From Devosia elaeis (GTDB taxonomy: Bacteria; Pseudomonadota; Alphaproteobacteria; Rhizobiales; Devosiaceae): 64,000 nucleotides of DNA. Numbering within the stretch: position 1 is the stretch's first letter; each line of letters begins with the position of its first letter. The stretch is from contig NZ_LVVY01000062.1 of the NCBI RefSeq assembly GCF_001650025.1, positions 46,868 to 110,867 on the forward strand. Reading direction: 5' to 3'. Shown piece after piece: positions 16,233 through 24,102 of this stretch. Below the pieces are notes generated by a model, which was given only the letters and a program-made list of their open reading frames with translations, was not told where the DNA came from and did not search any database. A program made the translations under genes and the position numbers.

Positions 16233-16261
16233 CCGTGGCGCCCCGGGCCGTGGCGCCACGG
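16233..16261 (+). promoter_or_regulatory. Intercistronic hairpin between binding protein and permease genes
   Basis: A perfect 10-base-pair stem (ccgtggcgcc at 16233-16242, ggcgccacgg at 16252-16261) with a 9-base loop and no T-run. Such structures commonly protect the upstream mRNA segment from 3' exonucleases. Confidence 0.65.
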
Positions 16262-16296
16262 GCTATTGTCCATGCAGGCCCAGCGAGGGAGCCACA

Positions 16297-17175
16297 TTGT
16301 TCGGCGCTATTCAATTCCTAAACGGCCTGTCCCACGGGCTGAGCCTTTTTCTCGTGGCCGCCGGGTTGAGCATCATCTTCGGCGTGCTGCGGGTGCTCAA
16401 TTTCGCCCATGGCGGCTTCTACATGCTGGGGGGCTATGTCGCCTATGAGGTGGTCCGGCGCATCGGCATGGAACATGGACTGTTCTGGGTGGCGGTGATC
16501 GTCGCCGGGCTGGTCCTGGCTCTCGTGGCGGCCGGCATCGAGCGGTTCATGCTGCGGCAGCTCTATAACCGCGACCAGATCTACCAATTGCTCTTCACCT
16601 TTGCGCTCGTGCTGCTGATCGGCGACGTGGTGCGCATCTTCTGGAGCACCACGGCCCTGTCCGTATCCTTTCCGCCCGAATTGCGCGGCGCGCAGAATCT
16701 CGGCTTCACCATCTATCCGCGCTATCGCCTGTTCCTGTGCGTCGTGGGTGTCGTGGCGGCCGTGGGCCTGTGGCTGCTGTTCCAGCGGACCCGCTGGGGC
16801 CGCATCATCCGCGCCGCGACCCAGGATCGCGAAATGCTCTCCTCGCTCGGGGTCAATGTCCCCATGGTCTACCTCGCCGTCTTCGCGGGCGGCGGCGCCC
16901 TTGCCGGGATCAGCGGCGCCCTGGCGGCGCCGGCGCTGGCGCTGCGCGGAGGCATGGATGCCGAGATTATCGTGGAATGCTTCATCGTCGTGATCATCGG
17001 CGGCCTGGGCAGCCTGTGGGGCGCCTTTATCGGCGCGCTGCTCATCGGGCAGTTGCGCGCCATCGGCATCACCTTCGTACCGGAATGGGAAATCGTCCTG
17101 ATCTACCTCTTGATGATCGTCGTGCTCGTTTTCAGGCCCTGGGGTCTGTTCGGCAAGAAACAGGCGGGCAGCTGA
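16297..17175 (+). CDS. livH: ABC transporter permease, LivH type
   Basis: An inner-membrane permease of 292 residues with about eight hydrophobic helices. The start is a TTG preceded by gcgaggga. Family blocks visible are LFLVAAGLSIIFGVLRVLNFAHGGFYMLGGY, the cytoplasmic RIIRAATQDREMLSSLGVNV loop that contacts the ATPase, and the AGGGALAGISGALAAP helix. It pairs with the LivM gene starting one base after its stop. The five genes from 15020 to 19551 make a complete Liv-type importer. The gene symbol denotes family, not proven leucine transport. Confidence 0.93.
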   Translation: MFGAIQFLNGLSHGLSLFLVAAGLSIIFGVLRVLNFAHGGFYMLGGYVAYEVVRRIGMEHGLFWVAVIVAGLVLALVAAGIERFMLRQLYNRDQIYQLLFTFALVLLIGDVVRIFWSTTALSVSFPPELRGAQNLGFTIYPRYRLFLCVVGVVAAVGLWLLFQRTRWGRIIRAATQDREMLSSLGVNVPMVYLAVFAGGGALAGISGALAAPALALRGGMDAEIIVECFIVVIIGGLGSLWGAFIGALLIGQLRAIGITFVPEWEIVLIYLLMIVVLVFRPWGLFGKKQAGS

Positions 17176-17176
17176 C

Positions 17177-18130
17177 ATGAAAGCCAATATGCAAATTGCT
17201 CTCCTGGCCGCGCTTTGCCTGGGGCTGGCGCTCGTCCCCCTCAGCGGCAGCACCTATCTCGTCTACCTGGCGACGCAGATCCTCATCTTCATCCTGTTCG
17301 CCACCAGCCTCAATCTGCTGGTGGGTTATGGGGGGCTGATCTCCTTCGGGCATGCGGCGTTTTTTGCCATCGGCGGATACAGCAATGCCATCCTGCTCAC
17401 CACCTATGGCGTCCCGGTCCTGCTCGCCCTGCCGGGGGCCATGGTCGTCACCGCGATATTGTCGGCGATCATCGGCTTCTTCTGCGTCCGGTTGACGGCA
17501 TATTACTTCTCCATGCTCACGCTTGCCTTCGGGCAATTGGTCTGGGCCGTCGCGTTCAAGTGGCGGGCGGTGACCGGCGGCGACGACGGCTTCCTGCGCG
17601 TGGCTGTGCCCGAATGGCTCGCCACCCCTTCGAGCTTCTATCTCTTCTCGCTACTGGTCGTGGCGCTGGCGGTGGCGGTGCTGTGGGTCGTGGCCCATTC
17701 GCCCCTCGGCCGAACCATGATGGCCATCCGGGAAAACGAGACCCGGGCGGGCTTCCTGGGCGTCAATACCCGGCTCGTCCAGTTGATCACCTTCACCATT
17801 GCCGGCACGTTTGCGGGCCTGGCCGGCGGATTGTTCTCGATGTTCAACCGGTCGCTCTTCCCCAATTCGGCCTGGTGGCTGCAATCGGCCGAAGTCCTCA
17901 TCATGGTCGTCCTGGGCGGCATAGGCAGCTTTTTCGGCCCGATGGTCGGGGCGCTGGCGCTTATCCTGCTCAACCGGCTGACCTTGCAATTGACCGAATA
18001 TTGGCCGGCGCTGCTGGCCATCATCCTGATCGTGACGCTGTTCTTCTTCCCCAATGGCATTGCCGGCCTGTTCGGCTCGCGCCCGGCACCGGGCCTGAGG
18101 GACGAGCGGGGGGAGAAGAGCGATGCTTGA
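17177..18130 (+). CDS. livM: ABC transporter permease, LivM type
   Basis: The second membrane subunit, 317 residues with about ten hydrophobic helices. LivM signatures are NLLVGYGGLISFGHAAFFAIGGY near the N terminus, SPLGRTMMAIRENETRAGFLGVNT in the coupling loop, and the GGIGSFFGPMVGA helix near the end. The last eight bases overlap the LivG gene, which indicates tight co-translation. It partners LivH and the two ATPases. Confidence 0.93.
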   Translation: MKANMQIALLAALCLGLALVPLSGSTYLVYLATQILIFILFATSLNLLVGYGGLISFGHAAFFAIGGYSNAILLTTYGVPVLLALPGAMVVTAILSAIIGFFCVRLTAYYFSMLTLAFGQLVWAVAFKWRAVTGGDDGFLRVAVPEWLATPSSFYLFSLLVVALAVAVLWVVAHSPLGRTMMAIRENETRAGFLGVNTRLVQLITFTIAGTFAGLAGGLFSMFNRSLFPNSAWWLQSAEVLIMVVLGGIGSFFGPMVGALALILLNRLTLQLTEYWPALLAIILIVTLFFFPNGIAGLFGSRPAPGLRDERGEKSDA

Positions 18131-18860
18131 AGTCGATGGGATCACCAAGAGCTTTGCCGGCTTCACCGCCGTCAACAAGGCAACGCTGACGGTCGGTGTG
18201 GGGCAGGTCCATGCGGTGATCGGGCCGAACGGCGCGGGGAAATCCACGCTGTTCAACCTGATCACGGGTCACCTGACCGCCGATGCCGGCGAGGTGCGCC
18301 TGGAAGGCAAGCGGCTGACCGGCCTGCCGCCCCATGCGGTGGTGCGCAGCGGGCTCGGCCGATCGTTCCAGCGGATCAGCGTCTTCTCCAAGATGAGCGT
18401 CCGCGAAAACATCCAGATCGGACTCGTGGCGCGCGAACGCGAGGAATTGTGCTTCTGGCGGCCGCTGCGGGATCGCCGGCGCGATACCGACGAATTGCTC
18501 GAGACGGTCGGCCTGATCGATGAGCAGAACGCGACGGCCGGCCAGATGTCGTATGGAAAGCAAAAGCAGCTCGAGCTCGCCCTGGCGCTGGCCGGGCAGC
18601 CGCGCATCCTGCTTCTCGACGAACCCACCGCCGGCATGTCGCCCCGCGAGACCGACGAGTGCATCGAGCTCGTCATGCGGGTGGTCAAGGAGCGGGGCAT
18701 GACGCTGCTCTTCACCGAGCATGACATGAATATCGTTTTCGGCATCGCCGATCGCATCTCGGTCCTCCATCACGGCGAGATCATCGCTTCGGGCGCGCCC
18801 GAAGAGGTGCGTGCCAACACTTCAGTTCAGGAGGTCTATCTTGGCCGACCAGCCCGTTGA
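18123..18860 (+). CDS. livG: ABC transporter ATP-binding protein, LivG type
   Basis: One of two cytoplasmic ATPases of the importer, 245 residues. Walker A is GPNGAGKST at about residue 38. The signature region reads MSYGKQKQLELALAL, a form normal for LivG, and Walker B is LLLDEPTAGMSP. A conserved His is in LFTEHDM. The C-terminal RADTSVQEVYLG-like tail is also family typical. It overlaps LivM upstream and the TTG start of LivF downstream, so stoichiometric synthesis is expected. Confidence 0.94.
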   Translation: MLEVDGITKSFAGFTAVNKATLTVGVGQVHAVIGPNGAGKSTLFNLITGHLTADAGEVRLEGKRLTGLPPHAVVRSGLGRSFQRISVFSKMSVRENIQIGLVAREREELCFWRPLRDRRRDTDELLETVGLIDEQNATAGQMSYGKQKQLELALALAGQPRILLLDEPTAGMSPRETDECIELVMRVVKERGMTLLFTEHDMNIVFGIADRISVLHHGEIIASGAPEEVRANTSVQEVYLGRPAR

Positions 18861-19551
18861 TCTCAAAGTCGAATCCATCGCCACCTATTACGGCCTCAGC
18901 CAGATCCTGTTCGACGTATCCTTCTCGGTCGGCCCCGGCGAGGTGGTGGCCCTGGTGGGACGCAACGGCGTCGGCAAGACCACGACCATGCGTTCGATCG
19001 CGGGCCTGACCCCGCCCAGGGCGGGCAAGGTGATCTGGAACGGCAGGGACATGAAGGGCGTGCCGCCCCATCAGGTCTGCCGCGCCGGCATTGGCTATGT
19101 TCCCGAAGACCGGCGCATCTTTCCGGACCTGACGGTGTGGGAGAATCTCGACGTGGTATGGCGGCCCGCCGATTCCAAATGGACCGAGGAGCGCATCTTC
19201 GACATCTTCCCCGACCTGGCCAAATTGCGCGACCGCAATGGCGGTTATCTCTCCGGCGGGCAGCAGCAGATGCTGACCATCGCCCGGACCCTGATGACCG
19301 ACCCCAAGCTCCTGCTCCTCGACGAGCCAACCGAGGGGCTCGCGCCCCTGGCGGTGGAGCGGATGGTGGACCGCATCGGCGTGCTCAAGGCCGAAGGGCT
19401 GGCCATGGTGCTTGCCGAGCAGAGCACGGACATGATCCTGGCCCTGAGCGACCGCATGCATGTGATGGAGAAGGGGCAGATCCGGGCCACGCTGACACCG
19501 GAAGAGGTCCGCGCCGACGAGACGCTGCTTACCCGCTACCTGATGCTGTAG
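18841..19551 (+). CDS. livF: ABC transporter ATP-binding protein, LivF type
   Basis: The second ATPase, 236 residues. The TTG at 18841 is chosen as start because aggaggt lies seven bases upstream; it overlaps the end of livG by 20 bases. The nearest in-frame ATG is ten codons further upstream and has no ribosome site. Walker A is GRNGVGKTT, the signature LSGGQQQML, and Walker B LLLLDEPTEGLAP. The conserved His is replaced by Gln in VLAEQS, which is usual in LivF. It ends the transporter set; the PQQ dehydrogenase promoter follows. Confidence 0.94.
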   Translation: MADQPVDLKVESIATYYGLSQILFDVSFSVGPGEVVALVGRNGVGKTTTMRSIAGLTPPRAGKVIWNGRDMKGVPPHQVCRAGIGYVPEDRRIFPDLTVWENLDVVWRPADSKWTEERIFDIFPDLAKLRDRNGGYLSGGQQQMLTIARTLMTDPKLLLLDEPTEGLAPLAVERMVDRIGVLKAEGLAMVLAEQSTDMILALSDRMHVMEKGQIRATLTPEEVRADETLLTRYLML

Positions 19552-19568
19552 TCCTAACCCCGTGCGGC

Positions 19569-19590
19569 ACTGCGGGAACCCGCACTCTCC
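19569..19590 (+). promoter_or_regulatory. Shared promoter motif, copy 2 (PQQ dehydrogenase)
   Basis: ACTGCGGGAACCCGCACT at 19569-19586 matches 16 of 18 bases of 13811-13828. The CCGCACT end is 80 bases upstream of the start at 19666, and tatcgt begins at 19631, 45 bases after the motif, the same spacing as in copy 1. Confidence 0.55.
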
Positions 19591-19665
19591 AATGGTGCCA
19601 TCCCACTGTCGGGCCTCCGGCCAATTCTCCTATCGTTGGCACGAACCATGCCAAACGAGGAGGAA

Positions 19666-21135
19666 ATGGTGGCACTACGAACCAATATGCGGAACGGTTA
19701 CGGGCCTGTGGTCGCCGGGGCGGCGCTTGCGGCGCTGATGCTCGGCGCCAGCCCGGTTCTGGCCCAACTGGAGAAGATTCCGGGCCGGCCGATGAGCCCG
19801 GTCGCGGTGGAGCAGGGCGATCCGTCGCTGTTTTCAATGCGGGTGCTGACGACCGGCCTCGGCAATCCCTGGAGCGTTCGCTGGGGTCCCGATGACCATC
19901 TCTGGGTCACCGAGCGCACCGAAGGCCGCGTGGCGCGTGTCCATCCGGTCACCGGGGCGAAGATGGTGGTCCTGACGCTCGAGGGCGTGGTCACCGGCCC
20001 CCAGCAGGGCCTGCTCGGCCTTGTTCTGCATCCGGAACTGCTCCAAGGCACCGGCAATGACTATGTCTATGTGTCCCACACCTACGATGCCAGCGGCGGG
20101 CAGGGCGAGCTCGACAGGAAGGGCAAGATCGTCCGCTTCACCTACGACCAGGCGACCGACCAATTGGTCGATCCTGTCGAATTGCTGAGTGGCATTCCCG
20201 CCGGCACCGACCACAATGCCGGCCGCATGCAGTTTGGTCCGGACGGGATGCTCTATTATTCCGCCGGTGACCAGGGGCAGAACCAGTTCCGCAATTACCA
20301 GAACCCGATCCTGTCGCAATTGCTGCCGACGGCCGAACAGGTCGCGGCCGAGGACTGGGTCTCCTATACCGGCAAGGTCCTCCGTATCGCCCTCGACGGC
20401 TCCATCCCCGAGGACAATCCCGAGATCGAAGGGGTGCGCAGCCACATCTACACCTATGGGCACCGTAATCCGCAGGGCATTGCCTTTTCGGACAGCGGCC
20501 AGCTCTACGAGGTGGAGCATGGGCCCAGCAGCGACGACGAGCTGAACCTGCTGACGCCTGGCGCCAATTACGGCTGGCCGAACGTCTCCGGCTTCCGCGA
20601 CGACCAAGGCTATCGCTACGTGAACTGGAGCGAGGCCCCGACCGATCTCGAATGGGAGATCAATCCGCTTCTGGCGCCCGACGACGTGCCCATGACCACC
20701 GAAGCGGAGTTCCCCGGCGAGATCACCGAGCCGCTGGCTTCCTATTGGGTGGTGGAGGACGGGTTCCCGTTCAACGAGCAATGCGGCATCGTCTGCGATC
20801 CGACCATCGCGCCAACCTCCGTCTATTATTACGGCGCCGAAGACGGCGGCATTCCCGAATGGGAAAACTCGGTCCTCATCGCCACGCTGAAGCATGGCGT
20901 GATCTATTCCCAGCCGCTTTCGGAGGATGGAACCAAGGCCGAAGGGCTGCCCACGCAATGGCTGCCCAGCCAGAACCGCTATCGTGATCTCGTCGTCGGA
21001 CCCGACAATCGGAGTGTCTATATCGTGACCGATTCGGGCGGGGCCACCACGCCTCTCTATGGCGACCAGCTGACCACCAATATCAATCACAATCCCGGCG
21101 CGATCCTGATCTTCACCTATCAGGGCGGCGAGTAA
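19666..21135 (+). CDS. Secreted PQQ-dependent sugar dehydrogenase (glucose/sorbosone dehydrogenase family)
   Basis: A periplasmic quinoprotein of 489 residues that should oxidise an aldose or related sugar to a lactone and pass electrons to a cytochrome. The start at 19666 (or GTG at 19669) follows gaggagg. The signal peptide ends about residue 34 (SPVLAQ). The soluble glucose dehydrogenase-like propeller shows NPWSVRWGPDDHLWVTERTEGRV, the PQQ-site histidine in TDHNAGRMQFGPDG, YGHRNPQGIAF and VEHGPSSDDELN. A c-type cytochrome gene follows 84 bases downstream. It has its own promoter with the motif shared with the tautomerase operon. No PQQ biosynthesis genes are in the window. Confidence 0.9.
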   Translation: MVALRTNMRNGYGPVVAGAALAALMLGASPVLAQLEKIPGRPMSPVAVEQGDPSLFSMRVLTTGLGNPWSVRWGPDDHLWVTERTEGRVARVHPVTGAKMVVLTLEGVVTGPQQGLLGLVLHPELLQGTGNDYVYVSHTYDASGGQGELDRKGKIVRFTYDQATDQLVDPVELLSGIPAGTDHNAGRMQFGPDGMLYYSAGDQGQNQFRNYQNPILSQLLPTAEQVAAEDWVSYTGKVLRIALDGSIPEDNPEIEGVRSHIYTYGHRNPQGIAFSDSGQLYEVEHGPSSDDELNLLTPGANYGWPNVSGFRDDQGYRYVNWSEAPTDLEWEINPLLAPDDVPMTTEAEFPGEITEPLASYWVVEDGFPFNEQCGIVCDPTIAPTSVYYYGAEDGGIPEWENSVLIATLKHGVIYSQPLSEDGTKAEGLPTQWLPSQNRYRDLVVGPDNRSVYIVTDSGGATTPLYGDQLTTNINHNPGAILIFTYQGGE

Positions 21136-21140
21136 TCCCT

Positions 21141-21170
21141 GCCGGCCGGGGCTCTCAAGCTCCGGCCGGC
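21141..21170 (+). promoter_or_regulatory. Intercistronic hairpin between PQQ dehydrogenase and cytochrome c genes
   Basis: A 12-base-pair stem with one G-T pair (left arm 21141-21152, right arm 21159-21170) and a 6-base loop, no T-run. It probably stabilises the dehydrogenase mRNA. Confidence 0.6.
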
Positions 21171-21219
21171 CACCTGCGCGTCGCGCCGGGTGACGGCGGA
21201 CCAATCCAAGGAGATTATT

Positions 21220-21627
21220 GTGCGGAATGCAGGAGTGTGGGCCAGTGCAATGGCGCTGGCATTGGCGGCGGCGATGTTGCCGCTGCATGCAGTCTGGCCC
21301 GGCGCGGCGGCCATGGCCGGCGAGGCGCCGTCGCAGGAGGTTTTTGACGCGGCGTACAATCTGGGGCGGAGCAGCTTCAGTTCGAACTGCGCCAGTTGCC
21401 ATGGCGCCAATGGCGAAGGCGATGCCGGCCCCTCCCTGGTGGGCAATGCGCTTCTGGCCAAGGTGAATGTGGTCACCGAGACCATCATCCATGGCTATAG
21501 CTACATGCCGCCGTTCGGAGACGTGCTGACGGATGCGCAGGTGGCCGCCATCGCCACCTATATCCGCAATAGCTGGGGCAACGAATATGGCTTCGTTTCG
21601 CCCGAGGATGCGGAAGCGGCTCGCTAG
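21220..21627 (+). CDS. Periplasmic c-type cytochrome
   Basis: A small monohaem electron carrier of 135 residues. The GTG at 21220 is preferred because aaggag lies six to eleven bases before it. A signal peptide covers about the first 30 residues. The haem site is CASCH and the distal ligand is the Met in YMPPFG; LTDAQVAAIATYIRNSWG is the typical C-terminal helix. Its place directly after the PQQ dehydrogenase makes it the likely electron acceptor. A strong terminator follows. Confidence 0.92.
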   Translation: MRNAGVWASAMALALAAAMLPLHAVWPGAAAMAGEAPSQEVFDAAYNLGRSSFSSNCASCHGANGEGDAGPSLVGNALLAKVNVVTETIIHGYSYMPPFGDVLTDAQVAAIATYIRNSWGNEYGFVSPEDAEAAR

Positions 21628-21645
21628 ACCCCGATTGCAGTGACA

Positions 21646-21677
21646 AGAAGCCGTCGCGCCTCGGCGCGACGGCTTCT
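21646..21677. terminator. Convergent hairpin terminator after cytochrome c
   Basis: A 15-base-pair stem (21646-21660 with 21663-21677) closes over a two-base centre between the cytochrome and the convergent cupin gene. It is followed by gttt on the plus strand and could serve both directions. Confidence 0.75.
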
Positions 21678-21696
21678 GTTTGAGCATGGTGGCGGT

Positions 21697-22638
21697 CTAG
21701 CGCCGGATTTTGGCGTCGTCGGAGACCATGTATTCGCGCTTGGTTTCCATATCGCGGGCGACGCCGATGACCATCAGCTCCAGAGGCTCGTCGCCGGTGC
21801 TGACGAAGCTGCGCGTTTCGCCGAGCCCTGCGGGGATCACGTGGCCTTCCTCGATGCTGACGGTTTCGCCCGAGATGGTGGCCTCGCCCGTGCCGGACAG
21901 CACGTAGAAGACCTCGCTGAGGCCCGGCTTGGCTATCGGGCCGATGGATGAGCCATTGGGAATGACCACATGGTCAAAATAGGTCCAGGGGGTGAAGAAC
22001 ACCGAGGGCTGCAAGGCCCTGTGCACCCTTACCGGGCCGGTGCCGCCATCATAGTTCTCGACATCGCGCAATTTCTTGCCGGACAGGTCGGCGACGATGA
22101 ATTGCGGGATGTCGTCGAGCTCCGCGTCGACGCGGGCATCGCCAAGGTCATAGGCATCGTAATAGCCGGGTATGGTGCTGACATTGATGTTCAGCCATTC
22201 GATCGGCTCGTCGGTGGGATTGACGATGGCGTGGTTGCTGCCCAGCCTGGCCGGAGCACCGACAGGCGCCTGCAGCAGCGATGTCCGGCTGTCGACGGTG
22301 AACTCGGCTTCGCCGGACAGGATGACGAACATCTCCTCCACCGCATTGTGGTAATGCGCGCCGATGCCGCCGCCGGGATAGATCACGCCGCGATGCAGGA
22401 ACAGGAAATTGGTCCCGAGATCGAAGCGCACGCTGTCATCGCGCCGGGCGTCATAGAGGGACGCAAAGGCCATGGGGCCGGCGCCGCCATGCACGCTTTC
22501 CAGATCGGTGTAATTGTCGGGATTGGTAATGGCCACACGATCCGCAAGCGGTGCGGGAACCATGTTCTGGGCCTGGGCTCCCTGTGCCGACGCCGTCAGC
22601 AAGACAGCCGCCGCCAGGGCTGCGCGCGAGATCATCAT
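21697..22638 (-). CDS. Exported two-domain cupin protein (second type)
   Basis: A 313-residue periplasmic protein. The start at 22638 follows gaggagg; longer in-frame starts lack a site. The signal peptide ends near residue 23 (AQAQ). The first cupin has a metal site (GAHYHNAVEEMFVILSG, then SNHAIVNP). The second has EVFYVLSGTGEATI and GHVIPAGLGETRSF but fewer metal ligands. It may bind or convert a sugar-derived compound. It is convergent with the cytochrome gene and divergent from the histidine kinase. Its promoter carries the motif shared with the tautomerase and PQQ dehydrogenase units, so all three are probably co-regulated. Confidence 0.82.
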   Translation of the reverse strand: MMISRAALAAAVLLTASAQGAQAQNMVPAPLADRVAITNPDNYTDLESVHGGAGPMAFASLYDARRDDSVRFDLGTNFLFLHRGVIYPGGGIGAHYHNAVEEMFVILSGEAEFTVDSRTSLLQAPVGAPARLGSNHAIVNPTDEPIEWLNINVSTIPGYYDAYDLGDARVDAELDDIPQFIVADLSGKKLRDVENYDGGTGPVRVHRALQPSVFFTPWTYFDHVVIPNGSSIGPIAKPGLSEVFYVLSGTGEATISGETVSIEEGHVIPAGLGETRSFVSTGDEPLELMVIGVARDMETKREYMVSDDAKIRR

Positions 22639-22710
22639 CGTGTCCTCCTCTGATCTGATGATGAGCCAGCTTTCCACGCGGTCACGGGCGTCGATACGTG
22701 ACAACCCACA

Positions 22711-22732
22711 GGTCTGAATGCGGCTTTCCACA
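22711..22732 (-). promoter_or_regulatory. Shared promoter motif, copy 3 (exported cupin gene)
   Basis: Read on the minus strand it gives TGTGGAAAGCCGCATT followed by CAGACC, differing from copy 1 by two substitutions and a two-base gap. The CCGCATT end is 79 bases upstream of the cupin start. The site also lies about 120 bases upstream of the divergent histidine kinase gene. Confidence 0.6.
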
Positions 22733-22851
22733 CAAGGCCGCGCCGGGTCCTTGCAGGCGCTATGCGTTGACGGGGCGCCGAACTCGTGGCCTCATAGGCC
22801 GGTGAAACAGGCGCCATCATTGCAAGACGGCCCGTTTCGGAGGAGCCCAGC

Positions 22852-24102
22852 ATGCATTATTCCCAGCGCGCGATGGAGAGCCTCATCGGCGTCTCCCATG
22901 CGCTTGCGGGTCACACCGATCCCGGCGAGGCCTTTCGGGCCACGGCCGAGGAAATCCGCCAGCTCATTTCCTACGATCATATCGATATCGCGCTGATGCT
23001 TCCCGATAACATGCATGTGGTGCATGAGGTCGGGCCGCGCACCAGCTGGAGCAATCTGGCAAAGCATCCCCTGCCGACCGATTGCAGTCCCGCACGGCTG
23101 GTGATGCAGCGCCAGCAGCCGTTCCTGCTCGCGGTGGACGCGCTTCTGGACGAGCGGTTCCACTTCCTGGGTGCCCTTGATGAACCGATCTATGCCGCGC
23201 AATTGCGCAGCAGGATCATCGTGCCGATGCGCATACGCGGCGACATTATCGGCAGCCTCAATATCAGCCGCCAGGTGCCGGGCTGCTATACCCTGGACGA
23301 TGTCGAGATCGCCCAGGTCTGCGCCGATTTCCTGACGCCCTATATTTCGGCGCTGCTGCACGCCCAGGAGGCGCGGCGCGCCATGCTGGCCGAACGCAAG
23401 GCAAGGCGCCGTGAACTGCAATTGCGGCGCGGGGCCTCCCAGTTGACGGAAACCATGGACAAGGAAAGCCGGCGCCTGGCCATGGACCTGCACGACCAGA
23501 CCCTTGCCGACCTGGCGCGTATCGCCCGCTATGTGAGCAGCATGCGCTGCGAGAACCGCGCCGATCCTGCCGCCCTGGGCGAACTGGAACAATTGGTGGG
23601 CGGCTGCCTGACCGAACTCCGCCAGATCATCGACGACATGCAGCCGAACATGTTGCGATTGTTCGGCCTCGCCGATGCGCTGGACGCCCATCTTTTCCGC
23701 AGCGTTCGCTATGCGACCCCGCCGGTGTCGATCAGCGTCACCGATCGGACCGCGGGGCTGATCGACACGATCGACGATAGGCTCCGGACCGCGCTTTACC
23801 GAATTGCGCAGGAGGCCATCAACAATGCCGCGCGCCACGCCGATGCCACCAATGTCACGGTGCTCATCGACCAGAAGCAAGGCGGCTTTCGCGTCAGCGT
23901 CTCGGACAATGGCAAGGGCATAGGATTGCGCCGGAAGCAGCGGATCGGCGGGCTGAGCCATATGCAGACGCGCGCAACCCTTATCGGGGCAAGCCTCAGC
24001 TTCGAAGCCGGACTGGATGGCCGAGGCACCCAGGTGGTGGTGGAGATCGATGCCAGTCTCGAGGGCGGGGATCATCAGATCCGGGCAAGGGAGCTCAACT
24101 AA
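22852..24102 (+). CDS. Cytosolic sensor histidine kinase (GAF + HisKA_3 + HATPase)
   Basis: A NarX/DegS-class kinase of 416 residues without membrane segments, so it senses a cytoplasmic signal. A GAF domain covers about 15-175. The dimerisation and phosphoacceptor helix holds His214 in MDLHDQTLADL. The ATPase domain has the N-box EAINNAARHA (about 321-330) and G-box DNGKGIG. The regulator gene starts at the base after its stop, so they form one unit. Its target may include the neighbouring transport and oxidation operons and also the orphan paralogous regulator at 13074. The GAF ligand is unknown. Confidence 0.9.
   Translation: MHYSQRAMESLIGVSHALAGHTDPGEAFRATAEEIRQLISYDHIDIALMLPDNMHVVHEVGPRTSWSNLAKHPLPTDCSPARLVMQRQQPFLLAVDALLDERFHFLGALDEPIYAAQLRSRIIVPMRIRGDIIGSLNISRQVPGCYTLDDVEIAQVCADFLTPYISALLHAQEARRAMLAERKARRRELQLRRGASQLTETMDKESRRLAMDLHDQTLADLARIARYVSSMRCENRADPAALGELEQLVGGCLTELRQIIDDMQPNMLRLFGLADALDAHLFRSVRYATPPVSISVTDRTAGLIDTIDDRLRTALYRIAQEAINNAARHADATNVTVLIDQKQGGFRVSVSDNGKGIGLRRKQRIGGLSHMQTRATLIGASLSFEAGLDGRGTQVVVEIDASLEGGDHQIRARELN

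Noticed and set aside
18123..18860. LivG ATPase signature reads SYGKQKQ rather than LSGGQ
   Set aside because: This spelling is normal for LivG proteins and does not suggest inactivity.
19666..21627. PQQ dehydrogenase plus aldo/keto reductase as the known Devosia mycotoxin epimerisation pair
   Set aside because: The PQQ enzyme here is of the soluble glucose/sorbosone type, not the larger eight-bladed alcohol dehydrogenase type, and the aldo/keto reductase lies 11 kb away in another unit.
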